From: Gulosibacter sp. 10
Lineage (GTDB): Bacteria; Actinomycetota; Actinomycetes; Actinomycetales; Microbacteriaceae
Assembly (NCBI RefSeq): GCF_900163695.1
Contig: NZ_FUIC01000017.1
Span: forward strand, 1 to 64,000
DNA: 64,000 bases
Direction: 5' to 3'
This document shows, in pieces, positions 50,638 through 59,877 of the stretch. Below the pieces are notes generated by a model. It made no database searches. It worked only from the letters and a program-made list of their open reading frames with translations, and was not told the DNA's origin. Both the position numbers and the translations under genes were made by a program. Within the stretch, counting starts at the first letter, position 1, and each line of letters starts with the position of its first letter.

Positions 50638-52830
50638 CTATGCGGAACGGCGCTTCGCGAAGAAGGCCAGGCCGGCTCCGGCGCCGATCAGGAGCAGCGC
50701 TCCCGCGATCAGGCCGAAGTGCATCTCGCCGCCGGTGGTGGCCAGACCGCCGCCGTTCCCGGGCTTGGGGCCGGGCTTGCCGGGCTCGCCGGGCTTGCTC
50801 GGCTCGGGGGTCGTGCTCGGCGCCGGCTTCGGCTCGACCGTGACGGTCTGGGCCTCGTCCTCGATGTCGGTGTGCTCGGCCACGAGGTCGCCGGTCACGT
50901 CGTAGAGGTGCTCGAAGGCGACGAGCGTGCTGCCCGCGAAGCCTTCGGGGACGGTGAACTCGACCTCGACCGTGCCCGAGGGCTCCTCCGGGGTGAAGGT
51001 GGTCTCGCCGAGGATGCCGGTGCCCTCGCCCGTCTCCTTGTCCATGAGCTCGCCCTGAAGCGTGTACTCCTCGCCCGGGGTGAGGTGCTCGTAGCTCACG
51101 ACGTCGACGATCGTACCGCCGTCGTGGGGCAGGATGCGGTCGCCATCGGCCTGGTCGGTCGCGGAGGTGCCGATCGACGGCGTCTCCCCCACGGTCACGG
51201 TCTGCGCCTCGTCCTCGATGTCGGTGTGCTCCGCCACGAGGTCGCCCTCGATGTCGTAGAGGTACTCGAAGACCACCAGGGTCGAGCCGCCGAAGCCCTT
51301 CGGCACGTCGAACTCCACCTCGACGGTGCCGGAGGCCTCCTCCGGGGTGAAGGTCGCCTCCCCGAGGATCCCGGTGCCCTCGCCCGTCTCCTGATCCATC
51401 AGTGCGCCCTCGAGCGTGTACTCCTGCCCCGGGACGAGATTCTCGTAGCTCACGACGTCGACGATCGTGCCGCCCTTGAACGACAGCACGCGGTCGCCAT
51501 CCGACTGATCCGTCGCAGACGTGCCGATCGACGGTCCCTCCTCGACCGTCACGGTCTGCGCCTCGTCCTCGATGTCGGTGTGCTCGGCCACGAGCTCGCC
51601 CGTCACGTCGTAGAGGCGCTCGAAGGCGACGAGCGTGCTGCCCGCGAAGCCCGCAGGCACCTCGAACTCGACCTCGACCGTGCCCGAGGCCTCCTCCGGG
51701 GTGAAGGTCGCCTCGCCCACGATGCCGGTGCCCTCGCCGGTCTCCTGATCCATGAGCTCGCCCTCGAGCGTGTACTCCTCACCAGGGACGAGATTCTCGT
51801 AGCTCACGACGTCGACGATCGTCCCGCCCTTGAACGAGAGCACGCGGTCGCCATCCGACTGATCCGTCGCGGACGTGCCGATCCACGGCTCGACCGGCTG
51901 GGGCTTCGCATCGAACTCGATCTCCGCGCTGACGACGTTGTCGCTGACGAGGATCATGTTCTGCGGCCGGGAGCCGCCGTCCCACGCGATGGGCTCGCGC
52001 ATCTTGACCTCGCTCGCCGGCGCGATGCGGCTCGCGTCGACCGAGACCGAGGCGGCCTCGACCGTGATGGTCGTCGAGAACGCGCCGTTCGCATCCGTCG
52101 TGACGGTCTCGTCCGCGAGCGCGCCGCCGTTCGCGGCGAGGTGCACCTCGTGGTCCGGGATCGCGTTGCCCGATGCCGTCTCGAGGGTGCCCGAGACGGT
52201 GATCTCGTCGCCGACGGTGAGGTCGGGGGCCGTGACCTCGTCCAGGTCCAGCGTCCACGCGCCCGAGTACTGCTGGGCGTTGGCGATGAGGAGGTCGTAG
52301 ACGTCGCGTACGTCGTTCGGCTGCTGGCCGGTGCCTCCCGGGTCGTCGCCGGCGTCGAAGAGCGCCAGCGGCCACTCGGGGTCGTAGGGCTGGGAGCCGC
52401 TGTTCGTCCAGTCGTGCACGATCACCGAGGTGGCGGCCGCGTAGTCGTCGGCCTCCTTGCCGGTCTTGTCGATGACCCGGTCGCTGGCCTCCGAGATGAT
52501 GTACGCGAGCTGCTGCATCCGCTCGGCGGTCAGCGGCGCGCCGTTGTTGAGCGTGAGCGTGGTCTCGGCGCCGTACTCGTCCGCGTGGATGGGCTCCGGC
52601 GCCCAGATCTGGGCGCACCAGGCCTCCGAGCCGTCGGGCATGCGGTAGGTGCCCTCCCAGTTGCTGCCGACGGTGCCCGTCCACAGGTAGCCGCGCACTT
52701 CGCCGTTCGCGCCGTCGGCGTGGGCCGCCGAGGCCGAGCCGATGAACGGCGTGACGGCGATGGCCGCGGCCGCCGTTACGGCGAAGGCGGATTGCATCAA
52801 AGTTCTGAGTCTCCGAGGTCTGTTCGACAC
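50638..52830 (-). CDS. VaFE-repeat cell-wall-anchored surface protein
   Basis: Protein of 730 residues. Signal peptide ends near residue 38 (TPFIGSASAAHA). Residues 43-165 resemble a thioester-domain region (GYLWTGTVGSNWEGTYRMPDGSEAWC, YAAATSVIVHDW) but the Gln expected to form the Cys-Gln bond is not seen. An Ig-like domain follows (200-270). Then come three VaFE repeats of about 118 residues (start near 315, 433, 553), each SIGTSATDQ ... ELVAEHTDIEDEAQTVTV. The end has a Pro-rich wall spanner, LATTG at about 695, a hydrophobic helix and KRRSA. LAXTG is the motif read by class E sortases; no sortase is in the window. Confidence 0.88.
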   Translation of the reverse strand: MSNRPRRLRTLMQSAFAVTAAAAIAVTPFIGSASAAHADGANGEVRGYLWTGTVGSNWEGTYRMPDGSEAWCAQIWAPEPIHADEYGAETTLTLNNGAPLTAERMQQLAYIISEASDRVIDKTGKEADDYAAATSVIVHDWTNSGSQPYDPEWPLALFDAGDDPGGTGQQPNDVRDVYDLLIANAQQYSGAWTLDLDEVTAPDLTVGDEITVSGTLETASGNAIPDHEVHLAANGGALADETVTTDANGAFSTTITVEAASVSVDASRIAPASEVKMREPIAWDGGSRPQNMILVSDNVVSAEIEFDAKPQPVEPWIGTSATDQSDGDRVLSFKGGTIVDVVSYENLVPGEEYTLEGELMDQETGEGTGIVGEATFTPEEASGTVEVEFEVPAGFAGSTLVAFERLYDVTGELVAEHTDIEDEAQTVTVEEGPSIGTSATDQSDGDRVLSFKGGTIVDVVSYENLVPGQEYTLEGALMDQETGEGTGILGEATFTPEEASGTVEVEFDVPKGFGGSTLVVFEYLYDIEGDLVAEHTDIEDEAQTVTVGETPSIGTSATDQADGDRILPHDGGTIVDVVSYEHLTPGEEYTLQGELMDKETGEGTGILGETTFTPEEPSGTVEVEFTVPEGFAGSTLVAFEHLYDVTGDLVAEHTDIEDEAQTVTVEPKPAPSTTPEPSKPGEPGKPGPKPGNGGGLATTGGEMHFGLIAGALLLIGAGAGLAFFAKRRSA

Positions 52831-53076
52831 GGTATTTCCTCCCTGGAAATCTCGTAAAGGTCACGATTGCCTCGGAGAGTAATGAGATTTCTACGGGGCG
52901 AACGGGGCCGTCCTGCCGGGCCCGTTCGGGAAAACGACGAGGCGACCCCGAAAAACTTCGAGGTCGCCCGCGCCGGATTACTAGGTTCGGTGACTATTCA
53001 TGCTCGTATCGGACATCGGGTCCGCCACGCGGCTGCGCGTCTGCTCCGCTGCCGATGCGTCCGGTCCGGCGGTGCC

Positions 53077-53101
53077 GCCCCGCGGATGGTCTCCGCGGGG
53101 C
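53077..53101 (-). terminator. Hairpin after the fimbrial protein gene
   Basis: GCCCCGCGGA / TCCGCGGGGC, 10-bp stem, 5-nt loop, downstream of the minus-strand gene; no T-run. Confidence 0.5.
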
Positions 53102-53138
53102 GCCGCCGCCCGCATCCGGTCGAGAGGACCGGCGCCAG

Positions 53139-56100
53139 TCAGAGCCGCGCGTCGCGCCGCTTGGCGATCATCGTGATGGTCGCGCCGGCCGCCGCCAGCA
53201 CCAGGCCCGCGACGATGAGCTGCGCGAGCCCCTCGGCGCCGGACTGGGCGAGCCCGTCAGGGGTGTCGGACGAGCCGTCCTGGCCGGGAGCGCTCGGGCC
53301 GCTCGGCGAGGGCGAATCGCTCGGACCGGGCGTCGGCTCCTCGCTCGGGCCCGGGGTGGGCTCCTCGCTCGGCTCCGGCGTCGGGGTCGGCGTCGGAGTG
53401 GGCTCCTCGGTCGGCTCCGGGGTCGGCTCCGGCGTGGTCGGCGGAGTCGTGTCCTTCTCGATCACGCCCGCGTCCCAGGTCGGGTCGATGCCCTCGGACG
53501 CCTCGATGACGATGTCGGACGCGTTGTCGTAGTCCTTCGTCAGCGCCGCGTTCGAGTCGTCGAGCGTGATCGTGATGGTGCGGCCGGTGGCCGGGTCGGC
53601 GTCCGAGTCGGCGGCGTCGGAGTCGCCCGCGTCCTGCACGGTGAACTCGTAGCGCTCCTGCTGCTCCTCGGTCAGCTCGAACGTGATCCGGTAGTCGCCA
53701 GCGGGCAGCCGGTCGAACACGTACAGCCCGTGCTCGTCCGTCTCCGTCGGCTCGACGGTGTTGCCGTCGATGTCGACGACCGGGTTGCCCTCCGGATCGG
53801 TGATGGTCACGCGCACGCCGGGGAGCACTGGCTCGTCCGGATCCTGGATGCCGTCCCTGTTCTCGTCGATCCAGGTGTAGTCGCCGATCGCGTAGGACTT
53901 CTCCGGCTCGGAGGTGCCCGGAACGTTCGGGATGACCACGTCGCCCGTCTGGCCGTGCTCGCCGACGACGACCTCGAAGGTCTCATCGGTCTTCTGATAG
54001 CCCTCGGGCGCCCTGGCCTCGATGATCGTGTAGGCGCCCGGCTCCTGCACGCGCAGCGCGGTGCCGTCGTCGTTCACGAGCAGGCCGTCCTTCACCCGCA
54101 CGTTGTTCGCGATCACCTCACCGCTCTCGTCCTTGAGGACGAACACGGCGTTCTCGTCGTCGATGACCTTCGTCGGGTCGCTCGCGTCGACCTTCTGGAT
54201 CATCAGCGGGTGGTCGCCCGTCGGGGTGATGATGGTGGAGGTGCCCGGGATGACGTTCGGGATCGAGACGTTCGGGTCGAAGTCGCCGATCTTCACCTTG
54301 AAGAAGACCTCGATGCCGGACTCGTTCGTGATCGTCGAGCCCTCGGGGTTCTCGATCGTCACGGTGTGCTGCTCCGCATCGTAGCTGGCCGTCAGGTTGC
54401 CCTTCGCGAGCTGGTACGGCTCGGTGCTGGCCTCCGAGACCTCGACGCCGTCGACGAAGCCGACGAACTCGAGGTTCTCCTCCAGGACGTCCTGGATCGG
54501 GATGATGGTCACGCCGCCGAAGTCGCCGTGCGGGATGATCTCGACGCGGTAGACGTACTCGTCGTGCTCGAGGACGAACTCGCCGTCCACCTCCTCGTAG
54601 TCGATCCGGAGGTTGCTGGTGAACTCGTCGGTCTGCTCATCGAAGACGGTCTTGCGCACCGAGAGCTCGTCGCCGTAGGTGCTCGCGTCGACCACCTCGG
54701 TGCTCACGAACTCGATGTCCTCGTCCGTGCCCTTGAGCGTCGCGGCGTTGGTGATCTCGAGGTCCTGCTTGCCCTCGATCGGCTTGGTGGTGAGCGTGAG
54801 CGTCACCTCGAGGCGCTGCTCGAAGCCGGCCTCCTCGTGCCGCTCGCGGAACGCGTCCGTGACCGCGAAGGTCAGATCGGAGCCGTCGAGCGTCAGAGTC
54901 CACTCGTCATCCGCGAGCGCGACGCCGCCGTAGGCCGCCACGACCGAGTCCTCGACGGCCGCGAGCGCCTCGTCCGAGAGGTCGAAGACGTTCGCGTCGA
55001 CGTGGTCGACGATCTCGACGTGCTCGACGCTGACCGGCTCGACCGCGCCCTCCTCGTTCACGACGAAGGTGTAGGGGATCTCGGCGGTGTCGCCGGGTGC
55101 CAGCTCGACCTCGCCGACGCCGGAGCGCTTGTCGAAGACGAGCGAGTCGGTCACGCCGTCCTCGTCCTGGTAGACGATGAGCTCCGTGTTCGTGCTCGCC
55201 CGCTGCTCGTAGGAGTCCGTGGCGGTCTGCGCCTGCACCTCGACGGTGTTGCCGACGTGGTAGCGGAGGTTGCCCTCGTCATCGGCGGCGGCCTCGAGCC
55301 CCTCGATGCCGTCGATCTGCGCCTGCACCTTGAGCGTGGTCCGCGCCGGGTCCTTGCCGAGGTTGACGAGCAGCTCGCCGGAGTCGGCGATCAGGTACTG
55401 GCCGACGAACGCGTCGCCGCCGAACTGCTCGACCGTGGTGCCATCGGGTGCCGCCGTGTAGACGGTCTCGCCGTCGCCCGAGGTGAGGAAGCCGTCCTCC
55501 CCGTGCAGCCAGGAGGTCTGGGGCGCCTTGGTGTCGCGGAGGATCGCGTTGCCGATGAGCGTGTGCGTCTCGCCCTTCTCAGGGTCGAAGGACTCGAGGT
55601 TCGCCACGATCGTGTACTCGATCGGCAGCGGCGGGGTCAGGTTGCCCTCGTCGTCGGTCGAGACCACCGCGCGGTTGATGTCGACGGCCTTCGAGAGGCC
55701 GATGCCGGGCTTCTCGGGGCCGCGGACGGTGCTGCCGATCCAGTAGGAGCTCTCGTTCTCCTGACCCGCGATGACCGCGAGGTTGGGCAGCGCGAGGCCG
55801 AAGTCGCCGGTCTCGCCCGCCTCGATCATCGCGTCGTACTCCGCCTGGAGCGCCTGCTGGATCTCGGGGAGCTTGTCCGCCCTGATCTTCACCGTGTACT
55901 GCAGCTGGTAGATGGACGGCGCACCGACGTCGGCGGTGTGCGTGAAGCTCGAGCCGTCGATGGCGACGGCGGGGTCCGCGATCGTCGTGACGGTCTTGTT
56001 GTATCCCTGCTCGTCCCAGGTCGTGACCTTGGCCGAGAACGAGTCCGCGACGTACTCGCCCCAGCCGCCGAGCGTCTCGTCGTCGAGGGCGTCCGCGAAT

Positions 56101-56780
56101 TCGACGCCCTGCCGGGGCTCATCCGCGTTCGAGTAGGTGAGGGTGTAGTGGAATTCGGCGTCCAGCAGCGCTTCGTCGACGACGACCGTGCCGTCCGCCA
56201 CGGTCACCGCGCCTTCGGGCAGCGCCTCGACCCACGGGTCGGACTTGTTGCTCCACGTAGAGATATTCTCTTTCTCATCGCCGTCCCGCTTCACGATGAC
56301 CTCGACGGTCTCCTCGTTCGGGCCGATCTTCCACGAGATCTGCGTGACCTTCGTCTCTTCGACCGCATTCACTCGGAAATGCAGATCGAAAACACCCTGG
56401 TTGATATCTCCGGGGAATGGATCCGCGAAGGTGATCTCGTATTCTCCGTTCCCCTTGGCCTCGATCGATTCGATAGCCGTGTTCCCGGGAGGCACCGTGA
56501 GCGAGGACTCGTCGATCGCAATTCCGGAGACCGAGAAGGAGACCTTCTGCCCGTCGTCCATCTTCGGATACTGCATACGGAGCGTGTAGTCGGTATCCGG
56601 CGAGAGCACGGGCGTTCCGTCATCGAATTCCACGCCGTTCTCCAGCAGGGTGAACCGGACGTCCCCCTCCGCCGCGGCGGCGGATTGCGCGACGCCGCCG
56701 ATGATGAACAGTGCTGCGGCGAGTGCGAGCGCGGCTATCGCCGCGATCCCCCTCCGCAATAACCGGTAGGTTCTCTGCAT
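53139..56780 (-). CDS. Isopeptide-forming fimbrial/SdrD-B-type surface protein
   Basis: Protein of 1213 residues. The ATG at 56780 (MQRTYRLLRRG) has a GGGAGAGA ribosome binding site and opens a signal peptide ending AQSAAAAEG. Several DUF11/isopeptide-type beta-domains fill residues 35-850 (motifs such as LRIDYEEVDGEFVLEHDEYVYRVEI region and FDPNVSIPNVIPG). A SpaA-like prealbumin domain lies at about 860-950 (FVLKDESGEVIANN, GAYTIIEARAPEGYQKT), then an SdrD B-like repeat at about 958-1107 (GDYTWIDENRDGIQDPDEP, GLYVFDRLPAGDYRI). A PTPEPTEEP spacer leads to LAQSG near 1178, a hydrophobic helix and AKRRDARL. Probable adhesin or pilin-like backbone; the anchor motif is a variant of LAXTG. Confidence 0.87.
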   Translation of the reverse strand: MQRTYRLLRRGIAAIAALALAAALFIIGGVAQSAAAAEGDVRFTLLENGVEFDDGTPVLSPDTDYTLRMQYPKMDDGQKVSFSVSGIAIDESSLTVPPGNTAIESIEAKGNGEYEITFADPFPGDINQGVFDLHFRVNAVEETKVTQISWKIGPNEETVEVIVKRDGDEKENISTWSNKSDPWVEALPEGAVTVADGTVVVDEALLDAEFHYTLTYSNADEPRQGVEFADALDDETLGGWGEYVADSFSAKVTTWDEQGYNKTVTTIADPAVAIDGSSFTHTADVGAPSIYQLQYTVKIRADKLPEIQQALQAEYDAMIEAGETGDFGLALPNLAVIAGQENESSYWIGSTVRGPEKPGIGLSKAVDINRAVVSTDDEGNLTPPLPIEYTIVANLESFDPEKGETHTLIGNAILRDTKAPQTSWLHGEDGFLTSGDGETVYTAAPDGTTVEQFGGDAFVGQYLIADSGELLVNLGKDPARTTLKVQAQIDGIEGLEAAADDEGNLRYHVGNTVEVQAQTATDSYEQRASTNTELIVYQDEDGVTDSLVFDKRSGVGEVELAPGDTAEIPYTFVVNEEGAVEPVSVEHVEIVDHVDANVFDLSDEALAAVEDSVVAAYGGVALADDEWTLTLDGSDLTFAVTDAFRERHEEAGFEQRLEVTLTLTTKPIEGKQDLEITNAATLKGTDEDIEFVSTEVVDASTYGDELSVRKTVFDEQTDEFTSNLRIDYEEVDGEFVLEHDEYVYRVEIIPHGDFGGVTIIPIQDVLEENLEFVGFVDGVEVSEASTEPYQLAKGNLTASYDAEQHTVTIENPEGSTITNESGIEVFFKVKIGDFDPNVSIPNVIPGTSTIITPTGDHPLMIQKVDASDPTKVIDDENAVFVLKDESGEVIANNVRVKDGLLVNDDGTALRVQEPGAYTIIEARAPEGYQKTDETFEVVVGEHGQTGDVVIPNVPGTSEPEKSYAIGDYTWIDENRDGIQDPDEPVLPGVRVTITDPEGNPVVDIDGNTVEPTETDEHGLYVFDRLPAGDYRITFELTEEQQERYEFTVQDAGDSDAADSDADPATGRTITITLDDSNAALTKDYDNASDIVIEASEGIDPTWDAGVIEKDTTPPTTPEPTPEPTEEPTPTPTPTPEPSEEPTPGPSEEPTPGPSDSPSPSGPSAPGQDGSSDTPDGLAQSGAEGLAQLIVAGLVLAAAGATITMIAKRRDARL

Positions 56781-57198
56781 TTCTCTCTCCCAGATAGATG
56801 AACGACTGACCGCGCCGAAAAGGGGCGACGAGGAGCGGATCGGGCGCGACGAATACCGCCTCGGCGAGACCGTTCTCACCGAACTCGCGAGGAGCGGTCC
56901 GGGCCGGCCCATGCGGCGCGAATGCCCAGCGGCATCCGCACAACTAAGGGCGAGACTATCCAGCGGACGGCACCTCTGCCCCCTTCTTCACCCCCTCTCT
57001 CACCCCGGACTTCACCCCCGGTTTCACCCCGGGGGTGAAGCGTAGGATGAATGACAAGAACCCCCGGTGCACGGCCGAAACGGGTTTTCGTCACTGGCTC
57101 CCTCAATCGGCCGGAAATCCCCCGCGGCCCTCTTTTCGAAGCCGCGCGCCATCGGGGGCTCGGTTCCCTACCGAATCCCGCTCCTGGAGGGTCAGCAC
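56781..57198. promoter_or_regulatory. Divergent control region with TTCACCCC repeats
   Basis: Spacer between the fimbrial protein gene and the LuxR-type gene. Around 56985-57040 TCACCCC occurs four times on the plus strand and once inverted, including the hairpin CTTCACCCCCGG / CCGGGGGTGAAG (57010-57021, 57029-57040). These are candidate sites for one of the neighbouring LuxR-type regulators. No gene is seen. Confidence 0.5.
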
Positions 57199-58743
57199 AT
57201 GCCTGGCACCACACCGTTCTCCCCCGTACCTCCCCACCGCTGGGCCGCGAGCATCCGAGGAACCTTCCTCGACCTCGCGGAACGGCGCGACTGGCGAAGA
57301 CTCCGCGAGTTCGTCGCGACGAACTGGATCGAGATCTGGTTCGCCATTCCGGCGCACGAGATCGAAGCGCTCCTCGCCGACCTGCCGCACAGCGTCTTCG
57401 CCTCGAGCAGCGGCGGCACGAGCCTGCTCGGCATGCTCTTCGAGAACGCGAGCAGCGGCGCCGGCCGCGAGGCGGCGCCCACGTCGACCCCCGCGTTCGA
57501 GACCGCCCTCATCGCGATCGGCGACCGCGTGGACGGCGATCCGGTGCGCTCCTACCGACGGTTCCGGGTGATCATCCGGGCCATGTCCTCGCAGCAGCGC
57601 GAGGCGAAGAACCTCGCCGGCCGCTACGCGTCCGCCCTGCTGCACCAGGCCGCGCTCTCCGCACTGCTCGCCGGGGACTTCGAGACCGCGGACCTGTGGC
57701 TGGCCCGGGTCCGGGCCAGCACGCGCGTCGAGCCGCTGCCCTTCGTCCAGCGGGACGCCGCCTCCGTGCGCGCGCTCATGCACGCGGCGTTCGGCAGTCT
57801 GAGCATCGCCGAGCACGAGCTCGCCTTCGCGGAGCACCGGCCGCGGACCGACGCCTGGAGCGAGGCGATCGTCGACGCGACGATCGTCTTCGCCCGCCGC
57901 GCGATCGAGATCCGGAAGGGCACGTGGGACCGCTCGACGGACATCCTTGCCCTGCCCTGGTGGCAGGTGCAGCCGCACTGGCCGGTAGCCGTGTGGAGCA
58001 TCGCGACCGCCCTGCTCGGCCTCGGCGACGTCCAGGGGCTGCGCCGTCTCATCGACGCGATCGACACCTCCAGGCTGACCGCTTCGGCGAGCAGCGGCCT
58101 GCCCCGCTCGGTACTCCCCGCCGTGCGGGTGCTGCTGGCCCACGTGCAGGGCGAGCGGCCGCAGCCGTAGGACCTGGGGGTCCTGGCGACGAGCGAGAAC
58201 CCGATGGCCGCGATCGCGCACGCGGTCCACGAGCTCTCCGAATCACGGCCGGACCGCGCCCTGCAGCGCCTGACCGAGGTGCCCGAGTTCGAGAACGGGC
58301 CGCTCGACGCCCTCGCTCGCGGGCTCCGCGCGCAGACGCTGCTCAAGCCGGAGTTCGACGCGCCGGTGCTCGCCTATCTCGGGGAGTGGGAGACCAGTCT
58401 GCAGCCGGCCCTGGGGACCGACAGGTTCCTCATGCCGGCCGAGGTGCACGAGCTCGTCCTGCGCCGCCCTTCCTTGACCGCGCTGCAGCGCAACGCGGTG
58501 CCGCTCCGGTGGAAGGCGCCGCTGCCCGCGCAGTCGAAGCTCACGAAGCGCGAGGCCGAGCTGTTCACGCTGCTCATGGGCGATCTGCCCATGACCGAGA
58601 TCGTCAAGCAGCTGCAGCGCTCCGAGAACACGCTGAAGACGCACCGCCGCAATCTCTACCGCAAGCTCGGCGTCACGAGCCGCGGGCAGCTCCAGGCCTT
58701 CGGCGCGCAGCACCCCGAGCTGTGGGCGCGATCCCCGCGGTGA
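57199..58743 (+). pseudogene. LuxR-family regulator interrupted by an in-frame TAG
   Basis: The ATG at 57199 has a GGAGGG ribosome binding site. The frame reads 323 residues, meets TAG at 58168-58170 (GERPQP-stop-DLGVLA), then continues in the same frame for 191 codons to 58743. The second part ends in a LuxR helix-turn-helix (KLTKREAELFTLLMGDLPMTEIVKQLQRSENTLKTH; landmark MTEIVKQLQRSENTLKTH), so sensor and DNA-binding parts are split by a single nonsense codon. The intact gene would give 514 residues, similar to MalT/LAL proteins without ATPase domain. Possible explanations: pseudogene, sequencing error, or re-initiation at ATG 58204. It faces the fimbrial gene. Confidence 0.75.
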
Positions 58744-58766
58744 TCGCCGGGCCGCCGGCCGCGCCG

Positions 58767-59834
58767 TCAGCCCCAGTCGAGCGTCGCCCCGCCCCGCGGG
58801 TCGAACAGCGCCTCGACGTCCTCCCGGCGCACCGCTTCGAGCGATCCGGGCCGCCACCGCGGGCTCCGGTCCTTGTCGACCACCATCGCCCGCACGCCCT
58901 CGGCGAAGTCCTCGGCGACCGCGAGCCGCATCCCCACCCGGTACTCGAGCTCGAGCGCGGCGCGGAGGGTCGGCGCCTCGCGATTGCGGCGCAGCAGCTC
59001 GAGCGTCGCGAAGATCGAGGTCGGCGATGCCGCGCGGATGGCCTCGGCCGCCGTCGCGGCCCCGGGGTGCGCCGCGGCGAGCGCGTCGAGCCGTTCGAGG
59101 ATCTCGAGCGGATCGTCTCCCGCGTAGGCCTCGTCGATCCACGTGCGCTCCGCCGCCAGCGCCGGCTCCGGGGCGGGGCGCCGCAGGTCGTCGAGCACCG
59201 CATCCGCGGCCTCGGCCTCGAGGCGCCGGACGAGCTCCGGCAGCGCGTCCGCGGGGACGAAGACGTCGGCGAAGCCCGTGGCGATCGCATCGCCCGCGCC
59301 GAGGCGCGCGCCCGTGAGCCCGGCGTGGAGGCCGAGCCCGCCCGGCATGCGCGAGAGCAGATAGGCGCCCCCGACGTCCGGCACGAAGCCGATGGCCGCC
59401 TCGGGCATCGCGATCGAGCTGCGCTCGGTCACCACCCGGCCGCCCCGGCCGTGGGCGGAGAGGCCCACCCCGCCGCCGAAGGTCACGCCGTCCATGAGCG
59501 CGACGCAGGGCTTGGGCAGCTCGGCGGTGGCCGCGTCGAGCCGGTACTCGTCGGCGAAGAACCTGCCCGCCCCCGCCCCGCCGGTCGCGAGCACGTCGTC
59601 GCGGATCTCGGTGATGTCGCCGCCGGCGCAGAGCCCGCGCTCCCCCGCGCCGAGCAGCAGGTACTGCTCGATCGCGTCGTCGGCGTTCCACTCCTCGAGC
59701 CGCGCCGCGATCTCCCGCACCATCGCGTGGCTGAGCGCGTTGAGCCGCCGGGGCCGGTTCAGCGTGATCACGCCGAGCCGGCCGCCGGGGCCGCGCCGAT
59801 CGAACAGGACCTCTGCCGCCGTCGTTCCGCTCAT
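58767..59834 (-). CDS. 3-hydroxyisobutyryl-CoA hydrolase
   Basis: Enoyl-CoA hydratase/isomerase superfamily protein of 355 residues, longer than crotonases (about 260) and right for HIBCH. Oxyanion-hole motif RGLCAGGDITEI near residue 67, KPCVALMDGVTFGGGVGLSAHG near 108-128, and PEAAIGFVPDVGGAYLLSR with the catalytic Glu/Asp pair. The C-terminal EDFAEGVRAMVVDKDRSPRW is the HIBCH hallmark. It hydrolyses 3-hydroxyisobutyryl-CoA in valine catabolism. It converges with the broken LuxR gene. Confidence 0.88.
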   Translation of the reverse strand: MSGTTAAEVLFDRRGPGGRLGVITLNRPRRLNALSHAMVREIAARLEEWNADDAIEQYLLLGAGERGLCAGGDITEIRDDVLATGGAGAGRFFADEYRLDAATAELPKPCVALMDGVTFGGGVGLSAHGRGGRVVTERSSIAMPEAAIGFVPDVGGAYLLSRMPGGLGLHAGLTGARLGAGDAIATGFADVFVPADALPELVRRLEAEAADAVLDDLRRPAPEPALAAERTWIDEAYAGDDPLEILERLDALAAAHPGAATAAEAIRAASPTSIFATLELLRRNREAPTLRAALELEYRVGMRLAVAEDFAEGVRAMVVDKDRSPRWRPGSLEAVRREDVEALFDPRGGATLDWG

Positions 59835-59877
59835 GGCTGGAGCCTACGCGAGCGCCGTGGCGAAGGGCATCCCGCCG

